A DNA stretch of 64,000 nucleotides from Vespa crabro (GCF_910589235.1 NC_060956.1:3666400-3730399); one strand, 5' to 3'; counted from the first letter of the stretch, positions 52,501-63,830 are shown. A program made the numbers and translations. Notes: generated from the sequence alone by a model not told the origin.

Positions 52501-53179
52501 CAGACAAAGGTGCTATTCTTGATATTAATAAAAAGAAATTTATTAGAATTATTCCAAAATGGAGTGGAAATATTAGTAAAGATGGTAAATACACATTATA
52601 TGCTCCTAGCAGGTAACAACATTAAATCCATAAAAGATTTCATTTTATAGATTATATAGATTGTTTCAATACTAATATTGTTTATTACTTACAGAGGAGG
52701 TTTAGAACTAATAGAATTAAAGAAAGGAACAAATGTGAAAACATACATTTCTAAAGTTGCAGAAGGAGTATTTACAGTAATATCTATGTTTAATCGTACA
52801 GATGAATATGTTCTTTATTACCATAGTGGTCGCAAGACTATAAGGGTATTCAGGTAAATATATATTTAAATAAAGTAGAAAAGATGATCAAAAGATGTAT
52901 ACTGTGATTGAAATTTATAGATCATCAGATTGTGAAATGATAGCAAACTACAGAGTACAAGCTGAACTCAGTGCGATTGACAGCACATATGATGGCAAAA
53001 GTATTGTATTAGGAACAGTCGATGGTTGTGTATCAGTATTAGCAATAGCAGATCCTAAGAAATTAGAAATGAAAGAATATTTAGCAGATTTACCATCGCG
53101 TGATGAAGAAGTAAGTAGAATTGTATTTATTAGAGATATAACAAACATATATATGTACATTTACACACATACATATATA

Positions 53180-53227
<48 letters not shown>

Positions 53228-54122
53228 CCACATATTCTTTTGGTATATTATTAATTGTTATAAACATTGACAAAATAATATTTATCAGTTGACATATTAT
53301 ATATACTGAATAAGTAAGAAAAATATTATCGTTTAACTTAACCTATTAAATGCATACGTTCTAAAATATGTCCGCTGAAGAAGTACAAAAAACAAAACTA
53401 CAAAGTAGATCAATGAAAATATATTACTTACGGCTTTTCTTTCTTTCTTGCAAATCTTAATAATCTTCAAATAAAAAGATTTTAATCTACACTAATAGCA
53501 CATGCTAACTCCACACAACATACACTTGTTTTTGTTACGAATATATGCGTTTTGAGATTGAAAGTAGAAGAAAGAACTAAAATCCCTAACAAATGTTTTG
53601 AAATTTTCTATTTGTCAAGATGGCTGCCATGAACATTATAGCATGTGATTTTGAATGGATTTAAATAGGAGATATATTAGAATGTAATATAATAATGAAT
53701 TTATAGATTATATAACAATTTTATAGAAATTTTTTCGAAAGATATTATTAAATATTAAATTATTATATGAGTGGGCGTTATGATAAAAGTGTAAATGATC
53801 GAATAAGTTAATTTTCATGTTCTTTCTTTTTCTTTTTTTTTTTTTGGAAGCACGGAACATTACTTAATTACTCGAGAGATAAAATTGTATAGAATTTTTA
53901 TGGAATGATGCTTATACTTTTTTCTCTATATATCTAATATCATTAATATGTTACGTGAATATTTGTTTCATATAGTGGAAAAAGAAGATGGAAAAACAAC
54001 GAGCAACTATCAAATTTAAAGCTGCTGCTCGAATTGCACGTGTAACACACGGGATGAGTACAAACATACGATCTATAAATAGTACAACTGAAGCAAACGA
54101 GGAAACGGAAAGTGTAAAATAA
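46226..54122 (+). CDS. NACHT and WD-repeat protein, NWD2-like
   Basis: I joined 25 coding exons in phase, giving 1698 aa (human NWD2 is about 1740). First exons: 46226-46328, 46404-46492, 46776-46892, 46966-47169, 47249-47393, 47482-47707, 47777-47975, 48044-48286. The long middle exon is 48832-49434. The last two are 52921-53110 and 53976-54122. N-terminal region: IVRIFTSSTFTDT and VVDMRWGVRDEATDDHMT, the TIR/DUF4062-like head typical of NWD proteins. NACHT ATPase: Walker A GEGGCGKTS (about 389-397), Walker B ILLFLDSVDQL (about 478-488). Winged-helix and helical arms follow. From about residue 800 come WD-type blades such as VTSSIDRSVKVWNI and VTRDCVGVWDL. The tail is basic (WKKKMEKQRATIKFKAAARIARV). 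NWD proteins are STAND-class molecular switches; the insect role is unknown. Confidence 0.93.
49449..49545. repeat. (TA)n microsatellite within an NWD2-like intron
   Basis: Nearly 50 bp of perfect TA repeats, a TAATAATAATAA interruption, then more TA. It lies between exons 11 and 12. Confidence 0.95.
53111..53975. other. Large last intron of the NWD2-like gene
   Basis: At 865 bp this is the longest intron of the gene. It contains an (AT)n tract (about 53176-53226) and, near 53617-53630, CAAGATGGCTGCCATG, a Pho/YY1-type core-promoter motif. On the minus strand a consensus donor (GCC|GTAAGTAA) lies at 53432/53431. Together these suggest a short antisense first exon (about 53610 down to 53432), not proven. 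Confidence 0.4.
53176..53226. repeat. (TA)n microsatellite in the last NWD2-like intron
   Basis: TATATATGTATATATA passing into a pure TA run. Confidence 0.95.
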
Positions 54123-55581
54123 AAAAAAATTGAAAGCTAAATCTCTAGTTAAAGAAAAAAAAAGGAAAAAAAAAAAGAAGAAAACAAAGTAGAATTATAG
54201 TTATTTTAGATATATACTTAAGTAATATTTAAGTAATTTCTTTAATATATTAATTCTTCCTTTCTTTTTACTAAAGTAAATAGAAGCAACAAATTAGAAC
54301 ATAGGAGAATAGAAAAAATAGTCATCAGGAACACAGCATATTATCGAATTTATATTACATTTATTTATGTCTTTTCTCGTAATTGTTCTTATAATCATCT
54401 TTCCTTCCTTTCTCTCCCTCTCTTTCTCTCTTTCATAATTTTTTTCTCCCTCATCTTCTCCCGATAATTCGAATGGTAAAGGGCACGAGGCGAATTCTGT
54501 TAACATTACACGAAGCGATGTCAACTCTTAAAATACAAGATCAACTACGCTTACCCTTGCACAAATCGAATGGTCCTTTTTCTAAATTACAGATTTTACG
54601 ATTCGGCTTGCGCAAGGGGCTTCATTATTCTATTGTCCTCAACAATATTTTGTAACTGAAAACGTCTCGTGCCAGCGCAGGCGTGATACCAGCATTATAT
54701 AAACTGTTATGTTCCATTTTTGTTTTGTTCGTGAGTTTTGATAAGATTACTATAGTTTAACAAATAATTTATAAGAATTTGATAAGTGATGGCGAGCAAT
54801 TGTTATTGAAAACAATTGCTTATTAATGTTTAAAAATCTGTAAAATATTTTCTAAAGAAATGATCAAAAATTCATTACAATAAATCATTTTGTAATGAAA
54901 TATATTGACATTTTAAAAAGAATTATTATCAAATTTCAACGATATTTTCTTATAAAGAAGTTTGAGAACCGTTTCATACGGATTAATGTTGTATCGTAAT
55001 TTTTGTTTGTTTGACGCTGATGTGTGCTAACGAAAAATTGTAGTGTTTTTTTATTCATCTTTATATATTTTGGACATTAATAATATAATATATATATATA
55101 TATATAAATGAATTTTCTCTAACGATTTACTAACAAAATTACTAAATTTGTCCAAAACAATATGATGTCAACTAAAAAAAACACTTACATCAGCGTGCAA
55201 TAATAAAAAATAGTGCCAGTAGAGTATCATTAGTACGGCAGCTTGTTGAATAAGTTAAACATTTTGTTTACTAAATCTATAGCGATTGAATAATTGTATA
55301 AACGATACGTTCCACTGCATTATAAAATGTCTTATATAATGCAACATGATTAATGTTACTTGGACTGCTTTAAAAAGTTTTTGGATTTTTTTCGTGTTAA
55401 AATAAATAAATTCAGTTCAATTTAAGATTCCGATATCAATAACAGATGTATCTATTTTCTTTGCAATGGTTCCTTCTTTTGAATAATCCGTTGCTTTTAT
55501 CTCCTTTCTTACTCTCGAACAATGGAACTTCTGCAAAAGCACATAGAGCTTTTTCCTTGGTGAAAATGCCTAATTAGGCCT
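54123..55581. other. Converging 3' flanks of NWD2-like and LSM12
   Basis: No supported gene is seen. AT-rich, with A-rich and T/C-rich runs (54121-54190; 54400-54460) and an AT tract (55087-55106). A GC-richer patch at 54475-54690 may be LSM12 3' UTR. The 60-codon plus-strand frame at 54473 shows no recognisable motif. Confidence 0.5.
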
Positions 55582-56814
55582 TTATTGCATCGCACTACCC
55601 TTTTGTGGTTGCTGTTGCTGTTCTCGTTGTTGTTGTACCTGAGCCGATGCTGCGGTATCTTTAATGTGTTTCTCAACCTAAACAAAAAAATCAGATTTTT
55701 ATTTACTAAATGTATTTATAATATTATACGAATTTGTTAATCTTTTGGATTTTTCTTACCACTTTTTTAACGTGTTTATATGCTCCGGAATCTTCATTAC
55801 CATGTACATTATCAACTTTATATGGCGGTCTAATGGTTACATTATCAAATACAACAATGTTAGCCCCATTCCACGTTATATCTTGTATAGTCTTTGAAAT
55901 TGCAATAAAAAGTTTTTGTCCTTCTGGAGATACTCCGGCCTGCAGAGCCATTACCAGTCTCTTTTTCTCTTCAATCTGATTGCGTACTCGTCTATTTAGC
56001 ATTTGTAAATTAAGGCTTTGCGGTGGTTCGCTCGTCGTTGGGCTAACTTCTCTTTTAACTTGAACATCGGATACCAAAGATAAATTTACTATGTGTACAT
56101 CATTTAAGGAAGGTCTACCGTTCGAAGCTGGGCATTCTACAATGATTCTGATTAAGGAAATATTATTTATATAAAACAGTTTAAAACATATTTATCACTT
56201 TGAGAAAATATCTATTTCTCTTTCACACAATATCACCATGACAAAGCACAGATAGAGATATACAAATATTGGAGTAGAAATTATCTTTGAAATAAAACAG
56301 TAAATTATAGAATAAAAAGAATAGAAATTTTTAATAAATATTAAATGACACCGATAAAAGTTTAATTGAATATCGACGAAATGATCGGAACTAATCTGAG
56401 AGATTAATAAAATGAAATAAAGAATCAGCATGGTTGGTTGATCGGATGACGAAACTAACCTGACTTTTTTTGATAATGTCTCGAGATATTCGACAAACAA
56501 TGACAAGTTTCAAAAATAATCTTAATAATAATTATTTTGTAATAGAGCAATAGCGATGACTTGAAAATTATTATCATAAGTCGATCTTAAGTTATTTACA
56601 CTTTGTCTGGTAGTGTCGAAGGTACAACGAGACGGTTCTCGATTGACATGTGATTTGTTAATATGATATAAAAATTTTTTTCTTAAAGGATACTCAAGAT
56701 TAGCATTTTTGTTTGCGGGTCAAATGCCAGCACCTCTCCTTCGATCTCCTTGTTGTAACAAGTTTTACAGGCCACCGTACTTCCAATGCTGAAACAATCG
56801 CTGACGCCGGCCAT
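55582..56814 (-). CDS. LSM12: LSM12 homologue
   Basis: Three minus-strand exons (56814-56694, 56136-55760, 55677-55582) give 197 aa (human 195). An LSM-type Sm fold at the N-terminus (FSIGSTVACKTC; GEVLAFDPQTKMLILKCP; VNLSLVSDVQV) is followed by the anticodon-binding-domain-like half (GVSPEGQKLFIAISKTIQD; VFDNVTIRPPYKVDN; YKHVKKVVEKH). The tail is glutamine-rich (QQQREQQQQPQ). LSM12 binds Ataxin-2-containing RNP complexes, acts in translational control of the insect clock, and in mammals is an NAADP receptor for calcium release. Intron 1 (56137-56693) is U12-type: donor GTATCCTTT, branch-point TTCCTTAAT, acceptor TTGTAG. Only this acceptor gives the conserved LKCP junction. Confidence 0.96.
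56137..56693 (-). other. U12-type (minor spliceosome) intron in LSM12
   Basis: Read on the minus strand, the intron begins GTATCCTTT, a perfect U12 donor. It ends TTCCTTAAT, a perfect U12 branch point, followed 14 bases later by the acceptor AG. The CAG immediately after the branch point is too close and would put a stop in frame. Confidence 0.93.
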
Positions 56815-57674
56815 TTTTCACTATAGAACAGACCCGCGAGCACGATGTCGCCATCTGTTGCGATTTTATCAGCTTTTAAAAATTCCCGCCGTTTCATATG
56901 ACTTCAGCGACGCGATATTTGTGTTAAGGCAATAACAATAAATAGCCTTAAAAAATACGATAAATAAAAGGTAATATTAATAAATAAAATTATCACGATA
57001 TATAAATTTCAAACTTTGTCATATATTTATAAAAATTAAAAAAAGATTAATAAGTATATGAATTTGATACTGGTGGTATATGAACGGTTATCTTTTCGTC
57101 CTTCCTTCGAAACTTTCTCTGTGATTTCTCGATTTTAAAGTTTTATTATTACCGTCGGAAGACAACAATAAAGATAACTATATGTTCGTCGATCGTGATA
57201 ACGTACAATTAGTTGGTAAGTCTATGGATTTAATATAATTAACTCTTTATCTTTATTATTAAATACAATACAACTTGTGAACAGCTCGAATTCTTTCGAC
57301 TTACATAGAAAATATTATTTCATATAGTATATTGCATTCGATCATTATATGTGGTTGATTATTCCTAATAAATTTATGAAATATTTCTATTCAAATATAT
57401 GATGAAGGTCGTGCATATGTTTTTTCTTTTTTTTTTCTTTCTTTTTTTTTTTTGTTTTCACGAATCTTAACCATTTTTTTATCAACGAGAGAATAAAATA
57501 ATCTCTGCCGGTAATGACGATTTAATTTCTTGTAGATTAATATCGAACAAGATGGCGTAATTTTGTCATTTTTCCAAAACATTCATACAATATTCATTCG
57601 ATATTTAGTTTAACGAAAGATTTAATTTGAAACGGAGATTCAAGTTTCGCGCGCGAATATATCTATGAATTTTT

Positions 57675-57677
57675 CTC

Positions 57678-57719
<42 letters not shown>
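57675..57719. repeat. (CT)n microsatellite
   Basis: An almost uninterrupted CT run of about 40 bp, a pure polypyrimidine mirror-repeat tract. Confidence 0.95.
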
Positions 57720-57720
<1 letters not shown>

Positions 57721-58045
57721 GGGATTATGCCTATGAAAATATTTACAATAAAGCTCGAGATAGAAAGATCACAGACTTTCAAAGACTATGGTTAAATGAA
57801 GTTTCCGTATGTTGTTAAAGTGAATCGTAATAAAATAGCTTCCTCTTGTTTACGATAGTTGTAAGCAAGACTACCTAAACATCAATTTGATTCGTCTATG
57901 TCATGTTTAATGTCGAACGAAATATATAAAGTATAAATTCGTTATATTCGAAAGGGTTGAAAGGCGTGGTCTTTTATAATTAACATGAACGAACATACAC
58001 ATCTATAATGGGATTTCATCCATTTTCGAGGTATCGCTTAAGTTA

Positions 58046-58079
58046 CCCACCCCCTCCCCTCCTACCCTCACCTCCCCCC
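58046..58079 (-). other. Potential G-quadruplex tract
   Basis: The plus strand is C-rich (CCCACCCCCTCCCC, then CCCTCACCTCCCCCC). The minus strand thus has at least five G-runs of three or more separated by 1-7 bases, fitting the G3+N1-7 rule. It is the only such tract I noticed in this AT-rich window. Confidence 0.7.
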
Positions 58080-58919
58080 TTAATTGATGTTAAAATAGCC
58101 ACATAATTCTCGTTTACTCACCTTGCTATTACTTGAACGTTTACTTTGGTAGTTCCACAACGATAAAGTTACCGTTCATATTCTTGTAAGTAACTTATCG
58201 AGTAAACAAGTTCAAACTATTAACGAGTTTTTTTATTCGATTATTTCGAAGAATCTTGTTTGTAACATTCGTTCGAACGAAATATGTACTTCATTACTTT
58301 TAACGTCATCCAATTTAATCAAATGTAATCCCTTTTTCATATAAATTTCCGAAGAATTATTTTTTTCTTTTTTTCTTTCTTTCTTTCTTTTGTTTCTTTT
58401 CTTTTCATTTTCTTTTTTACATTACATTTGATTACTTCATGGGATGAGTTATTTATCAATTGTTTAAAACTTATCTAGCTCGATCTAACTTACAAAGTTT
58501 CGAGCGTGACACGTATGAACGTGTGTATATGTATGTATGAAACTTTGTAAGTATGTTTGTCTTTTACGTTGTAGCAGCTTTAAAGGGTTGTGTGGATAAA
58601 CTTGTTAAGACAACAAACGTTCTGCGTAGCCTATTTTAATGACACGAGAGAAGAAGCTTCCTATTAAACGTATAGTGGTACGATATGAGTCATCGTAATA
58701 GTATCATATTAGTATGATAAAAGATTGACAAATTATTCGCTTGACCAATGAATAATATTGAAATTTTTAATTAAACAAGAGCCCTTAGGAAATTTTAAAA
58801 ATCAATTACTCTATATTTCGAGATTCTTCGAGGCTAATTGTTGTTTTTAGATTGTGAAAGATTTCCTAGCCTCTCGTGATTTAGCATTCTGCAGAAAAAA
58901 AAAACAATTATGTATATAA

Positions 58920-58964
<45 letters not shown>

Positions 58965-58985
58965 GTTGTTGTTGTTATTATTATA
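58920..58985. repeat. (TTA)n trinucleotide microsatellite
   Basis: About 15 ATT/TTA units are followed by three TTG units and a short return to TTA. Confidence 0.95.
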
Positions 58986-59144
58986 AAATCATCTAGGAAC
59001 ATTTAGTACCACATAAAAATTTTCGATCCATCTCGTATTAAAAATTAACTTTTCTTTGGATAGATGAAAAAAAATATAAATATAAAACAATGAAATAAAT
59101 CGTTTGAGTAAGGTATTATTATATAGTAGAAAAGATCTCGGTGA

Positions 59145-59360
59145 TTTTCGGCTCTCTCCGGACGTAGTCGAGCGTACTCGACTTGGCGGCTTCTTCTACG
59201 GTCGCATGGCTCGATTCAGTTTCAGTTTATAGATACGGCTTCGTCGAGACGCTACACGGTGGTCCACGGAGAGGACTGAATGATTTTCTCGAATTAGGAC
59301 TGAATAAAAAGAAAGAAAAGAAAAGGACAAAAAGTGAATAAAATTTCGTGTTAAAAACGT
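59145..59360 (+). promoter_or_regulatory. Promoter-like CpG-richer patch, possible first exon
   Basis: GC and CpG rise sharply against flanks (CTCTCCGGACGTAGTCGAGCG; CGGCTTCTTCTACGGTCGC). GATTCAGTTTCAGTTTATAG holds two initiator-like TCAGTT motifs. GTCGAGACGCTAC, about 29 bases past the first, resembles a downstream promoter element. No start codon with a long frame follows inside the window, so any gene would have a noncoding first exon and continue beyond 64 kb. Confidence 0.3.
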
Positions 59361-59499
59361 CGATTGTGACAGTGAACTCTTTCGTTTGTTTTTTCTTCTT
59401 TTTTTTTTTTTTTTTGCTTTTTTAAATAAGGCAATTATTATTTATTTTTAACTCGTCGATAGGAATTATTAAATCGAGTTAACAATGAAACAGAAAAAA

Positions 59500-59610
59500 A
59501 TATATACATATATATTGTTTTATTCTATACTATTATGCAATTATATATATGTATATATAATTATTATATTTATATAATATATATATATATATAATATATA
59601 ATATATTTAG
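59500..59610. repeat. AT-rich simple repeat
   Basis: Broken (TA)n runs over about 100 bp. Confidence 0.85.
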
Positions 59611-59683
59611 AGCACTCGAAGAAATGTTATTAAATGAGAGATTTCTAAAGTGTGATTCATAAATATTAAAATATAATAGTAGT

Positions 59684-59890
59684 TTACACGTTCATTAGGA
59701 GAGTTTTACTTATCGCGAATTGTTGAATGAACAAATCAAAGATCATATGAAAATTATTATTTTTCTGTCTAATTTCTTTCAACTCTTGGATCAATATTAA
59801 ATTTATTTTGAATTGCTTATCGATCAACTCTTGACATTAATTACACTTTTAATTGGATTGTGAAACGTTGTTATTATCAAATGTAATTTT
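59684..59890. repeat. Diverged direct repeat, copy 1
   Basis: It pairs with 60408-60622. Shared blocks include CATGAAAATTATTA-type (CATATGAAAATTATTATTTT), TTTTGAATTG, ATCAACTCT and AATTACACTTT, in the same order and spacing. Confidence 0.75.
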
Positions 59891-60407
59891 TGGTTCATAC
59901 AAATTTGAAAAATCCTGAATTAGATAAATAAAAGTGTGATATAAATTTGGTGAATTTTTAAATACGAAAGAAGGATAGAAGTGAAATATGGTGCTTCGAT
60001 AAATTTTGATATTCTATTTTTTTTTACAAAGAAAGAAGAAATATTAAATTAATTAAATTGTATACATGTATATAATATTCTTAAAATTTCTTATGTGTGT
60101 GTGTGTGTGTGCGTGTGTATGTGTACAAATAAAAGAAAATTTCGTTAGAAGAGGATTAAGAGATATACACACATCGAAAGTATTTAAAAGATTTTATACG
60201 TACAATCAAATCCTTATATTTTGACTAAACTTTATATATCGTCGATATGCATCAGGTTGTGTAGGCATAATCGAAATATTTTCTTTCGAGAATGTAACAT
60301 TTTTTTCTTTTTTATGGATCCCTAAAAAAGAAAATATCTTTAACATCCTGATACTTTTTTATATAGAAAAAATTTTGTTAGAATTTTTTAATACGAGAAA
60401 TACGAGA

Positions 60408-60622
60408 ATAGTTTATACGTTTATTAAGTGAATTCTACTCATCGTGGATCGTCGATTGAACAATTACAAATTTGATTCAATTAAAGATCACATGAAAATT
60501 ATTAATTTTCTATCCAATCTCTCTCAGCCCTTAAGTCTAATCAATTTTGAATTGTCTATCAATCAACTCTCGATAGTAATTACACTTTCGACTGAATCGC
60601 GAGAAGTTATCGTTTTCGAAAG
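60408..60622. repeat. Diverged direct repeat, copy 2
   Basis: It pairs with 59684-59890, about 724 bp away. A 67-codon frame here is interrupted by stops in the partner copy, so the repeat is probably not coding. Confidence 0.75.
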
Positions 60623-60934
60623 TAGGTCTATGCTCATTAAAGTTTAGTAAGTCCTATCTTCCAATTTGATCATTCGTTAGATGAAGAAAAAATTAAATTC
60701 GACCGAACGACTATCGAACGAATCAATTTCTTATATCGGTCTTTAGAAAAATCAATTTTTTATGAAATTCTCATGTTTTCTTAAAAAAAGAAAAGAAAAA
60801 AGAAATAAATAAGAAAAAGAAAAATAAAAGAAAAATAAAAGAATAAAAGAAATAAATCGTAAATTTTCTCAAGCCAAAGAAAATAGTGAAATAATAAAAG
60901 ATTTATCGAAATGTACATCGTGCTTTTCTATTCG

Positions 60935-60937
<3 letters not shown>

Positions 60938-60970
<33 letters not shown>

Positions 60971-60990
60971 AAGAAAGAGAAAGAAAGAGA
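60938..60990. repeat. (GA)n microsatellite with GAAA extension
   Basis: A pure purine tract of about 53 bp, GA repeats passing into GAAA repeats. Confidence 0.95.
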
Positions 60991-62059
60991 ACATTTTCCT
61001 CTCCATCGCACAACACATTAAAAAAGAGAACTAGAGGATGAATGAGATTCGTTTTATTTATAATTGCATGTGTTTTTCTGTAGCGAGATACTGAAAAGAA
61101 ATCTCGAGTCTCGTTATAAAGTTTTTACGAAACGTTGTTCAAAATATGGACATAAATTTGTGGATACGATGAAAAGAGGCCTGAGTGGTAGTAAGTAAAA
61201 ATACGTATATGTCGAGCTTTACAATAAGAGTAAACGTTAGATGATAAAACATGAAGTAAACGAAGAAAAAAAAAAAAGAAAAAAGAAAAAAGAAAAAAGA
61301 AAAGATAAAAGATTTTATTGAATAACAACGGGCAAGTATTATTTAATGGGCGAATTAAAAATGAAATATACATGCTCGAATTAGATAACGACAGTCTTTT
61401 TACATGCTTTATGTAGGACAAAAAAATTGAAAAAAAAAAAAAATGTTTAAATCGATAAAGACGGAGACACTTTCGTTTTCTCGATCGAAGTTGTTGAAAC
61501 TTAAAAAAAAAATTATTACGTTCGTTCGATAAAATTATAAGGAGGATACCGATAGCTAAAAAATGCGACGAATCGAAAGATAATGAACGATTTTTTATCT
61601 CTCTTTCATTTTTTCTTATGAAAAAGAAAATCGGAACGCTTTTCGATCTATTACGTTATACATCATAAAGAATTATACTTTCGATTGAATCTGTTTGAAT
61701 GTATAACATGTAGTATATATGTTGTAGATGATTTTGTAGAGCTTAGTTTAGTTTAGTTTATCGGTGCGATTCGCTTGTCCGATTCGTTAGACAAAGGACG
61801 AGATACGCGATGCGATGCTCGAAATTAATCGCGCGAACGTAGCTTTCCTGTCATTGTATTGATCGGAAATATGTGTCGTTTCTACAGCTATTGCTCCAAA
61901 GCCTAGGCTACCTTAGAAACGTGACTAGAAGATTAAGATTCTCGATTACTTTGTTACGCTCAACTGGATCCGTTACGTGCGGACGATAATCCATTTGATG
62001 CGTTTAATGATATATATATTCATACATTTATATGTACATATGTACATACATACGTACAT

Positions 62060-62061
62060 AT

Positions 62062-62094
<33 letters not shown>

Positions 62095-62195
62095 CATAAA
62101 ATATTATATATATAAAAAATATAAAAAATATCTTATATTGATATATATATATATATATGTAAAGTATATATATATAATATATTATATATACTAGG
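62060..62195. repeat. (CA)n/(TA)n compound microsatellite
   Basis: CACACACACACA is followed by several (AT)n runs. Confidence 0.9.
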
Positions 62196-62709
62196 TTGCT
62201 CGCTTGTTCGCGGTTTAACCATGACAGCGATAACATTTATAGAACTTGGGTAGAATCATACATTGAAATTTATATACGAATTAATTATTCCCCGATAGAA
62301 ATAGAATTAATATCGATCATTCGTGAATATCTCATTTCTTTTTTCTTTTAATTTTCTTTTTTTCTTCTTTTTTTTTTTAGTATTTCTCCATCGTAATAAC
62401 GTTTAAACGATTTTCCTTTCTTCATAAAGTTCAGTTCATTTTGAACAAAATATTAAAAGTATCTACATGTATTACCATATTGAATTATCTATAGATTAAT
62501 ATATGAGTGAGATTGAGTATCATTATTATAAAATAATGAATTATTTTATTTTCTTTTTTTTTCTATTTTCTCTTATTCGAGATCGATATCGATATCGTTC
62601 ACACATACATATACACAATATATATATATATATATACATGAGCACAGACATTTTTGTAATAACTTTATATAAAGATCTACTCTCCATTCGATTTAGATCT
62701 TTTCCGTTT

Positions 62710-62850
62710 AGCGATGAATATAGTCGTTCGCATGTATAATGATTACAGAAATCGGTTGGTGCTATGTCTGGATATCCCATAAATAGGATCGTATATAGAC
62801 TCACCTCAGGAACGTGCTACCTGTTTGCGGTTATAAATCACGGGTTGTAT
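62710..62850 (+). repeat. Diverged direct repeat with TATAAATCACG, copy 1
   Basis: GATATCCCATAAATAGG, ACGTGCTACCTGTTTGCGG and TTATAAATCACGG match 63560-63682 in order. The pair is about 840 bp apart. Confidence 0.65.
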
Positions 62851-63424
62851 GTACATACATACATTGATTCCATAGATCCAAGCATATCGATGATGAAATT
62901 CAAGTAAAAGATGAAAGATCGTCGTATGTGTACATTCATACTTATTCGATGAAAGAAGATTTCGTTTGGTTTTTATTTTCCTTTCTTTGTTTTCATTCGA
63001 TTCTGTTCGAGGAAAAAAGAAAAGAAAGAAGAATAACTTAAGAAAATATTTATATAGGTTTTATTATTTATTACGTCGATAAACTTAATTCTCTGTATAA
63101 AATAAATGTATATATTCTTTTTTTTTTTTCTTCCATGTCCAGCAACAAAACGTACAATGTGTAAAAGAAAGTTTATATAATTTATATCGATACAACAATA
63201 GTAATTATGGCAAGTAAAATTTATATTCAATTGGCAAATATTAGTTTTCGAATATCTAGTAATAAACAATTTAATTTTTTTCTGACGAACACAAATGAAA
63301 AAATTAATATCATCATATGTGAAAATTAAAAATTACGAATATAAGTATTATTAGACTGTGACTATTTGAAGATTACATAAAGTTATATAGAGAGAGAGAG
63401 GTTTAATTGAATGTATACGTAAAG

Positions 63425-63425
<1 letters not shown>

Positions 63426-63453
<28 letters not shown>
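63426..63453. repeat. Oligo-A run
   Basis: About 28 consecutive A. Confidence 0.95.
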
Positions 63454-63455
<2 letters not shown>

Positions 63456-63559
63456 AATAGAGAAAAACGAAGGAAAAAAATGTAGACATTTTGAAGGAGT
63501 TTAGGAATGTGGGCGTCAATCTAAATCCGTGTGAACATTTCCATCACCGATAGTAGAGT

Positions 63560-63682
63560 TTTCGTTATGAACGTTCTGACAGTGCATATGTTTACAAAGG
63601 TGCATGGGTCATCTGTGAGTATCCTATAAATACAAAGTTATAGCTGGCACGTGTTACTTGTTTAGCAGTATAAATCACGATG
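63560..63682 (+). repeat. Diverged direct repeat with TATAAATCACG, copy 2
   Basis: GTATCCTATAAATAC, CACGTGTTACTTGTTTAGCAG and TATAAATCACGATGG match the copy at 62710-62850. This copy contains a canonical TATAAATA and an E-box CACGTG. Confidence 0.65.
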
Positions 63683-63758
63683 GCGCATTATCCATGGTTC
63701 GCGTGTCGTGAAAGAAATCGATGGAATTTTGATTATAAATTTGTGTTTTATATTTTTC

Positions 63759-63816
<58 letters not shown>

Positions 63817-63830
63817 CTCTTTTTCTCATT
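63759..63830. repeat. (CT)n-rich microsatellite
   Basis: About 70 bp of CT repeats with TTT interruptions, a pure pyrimidine tract. Confidence 0.95.

Larger units (their letters stand above)
56815..59140. other. Gene-free region with microsatellites
   Basis: Just upstream of LSM12, GTCGCCATCTG (56848-56858) is the reverse of a Pho/YY1-type motif, and CAAGATGGCGTA (57548-57559) is another. Other contents: a (CT)n tract at 57675-57719, a C-rich tract at 58046-58079, T/C-rich runs (58365-58425) and a (TTA)n tract at 58920-58985. No coding gene is supported. Confidence 0.6.

Noticed and set aside
54473..54655. 60-aa plus-strand frame after the NWD2-like gene
   Set aside because: No homology that I recognise. 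It lies in the probable 3' UTR of LSM12 on the other strand.
56136..56150. LSM12 exon 2 starting right after AATCAG
   Set aside because: That AG is too close to the U12 branch point and leads to an in-frame TAG. The next AG restores the conserved LKCP.
56700..56897. 65-aa minus-strand frame starting MKRREF
   Set aside because: It overlaps LSM12 exon 1 in another frame and has no family features. LSM12's own frame is clearly conserved.
60444..60647. 67-aa open frame
   Set aside because: It lies in a diverged repeat whose partner at 59.7 kb has stops in the same frame. No motif is seen.
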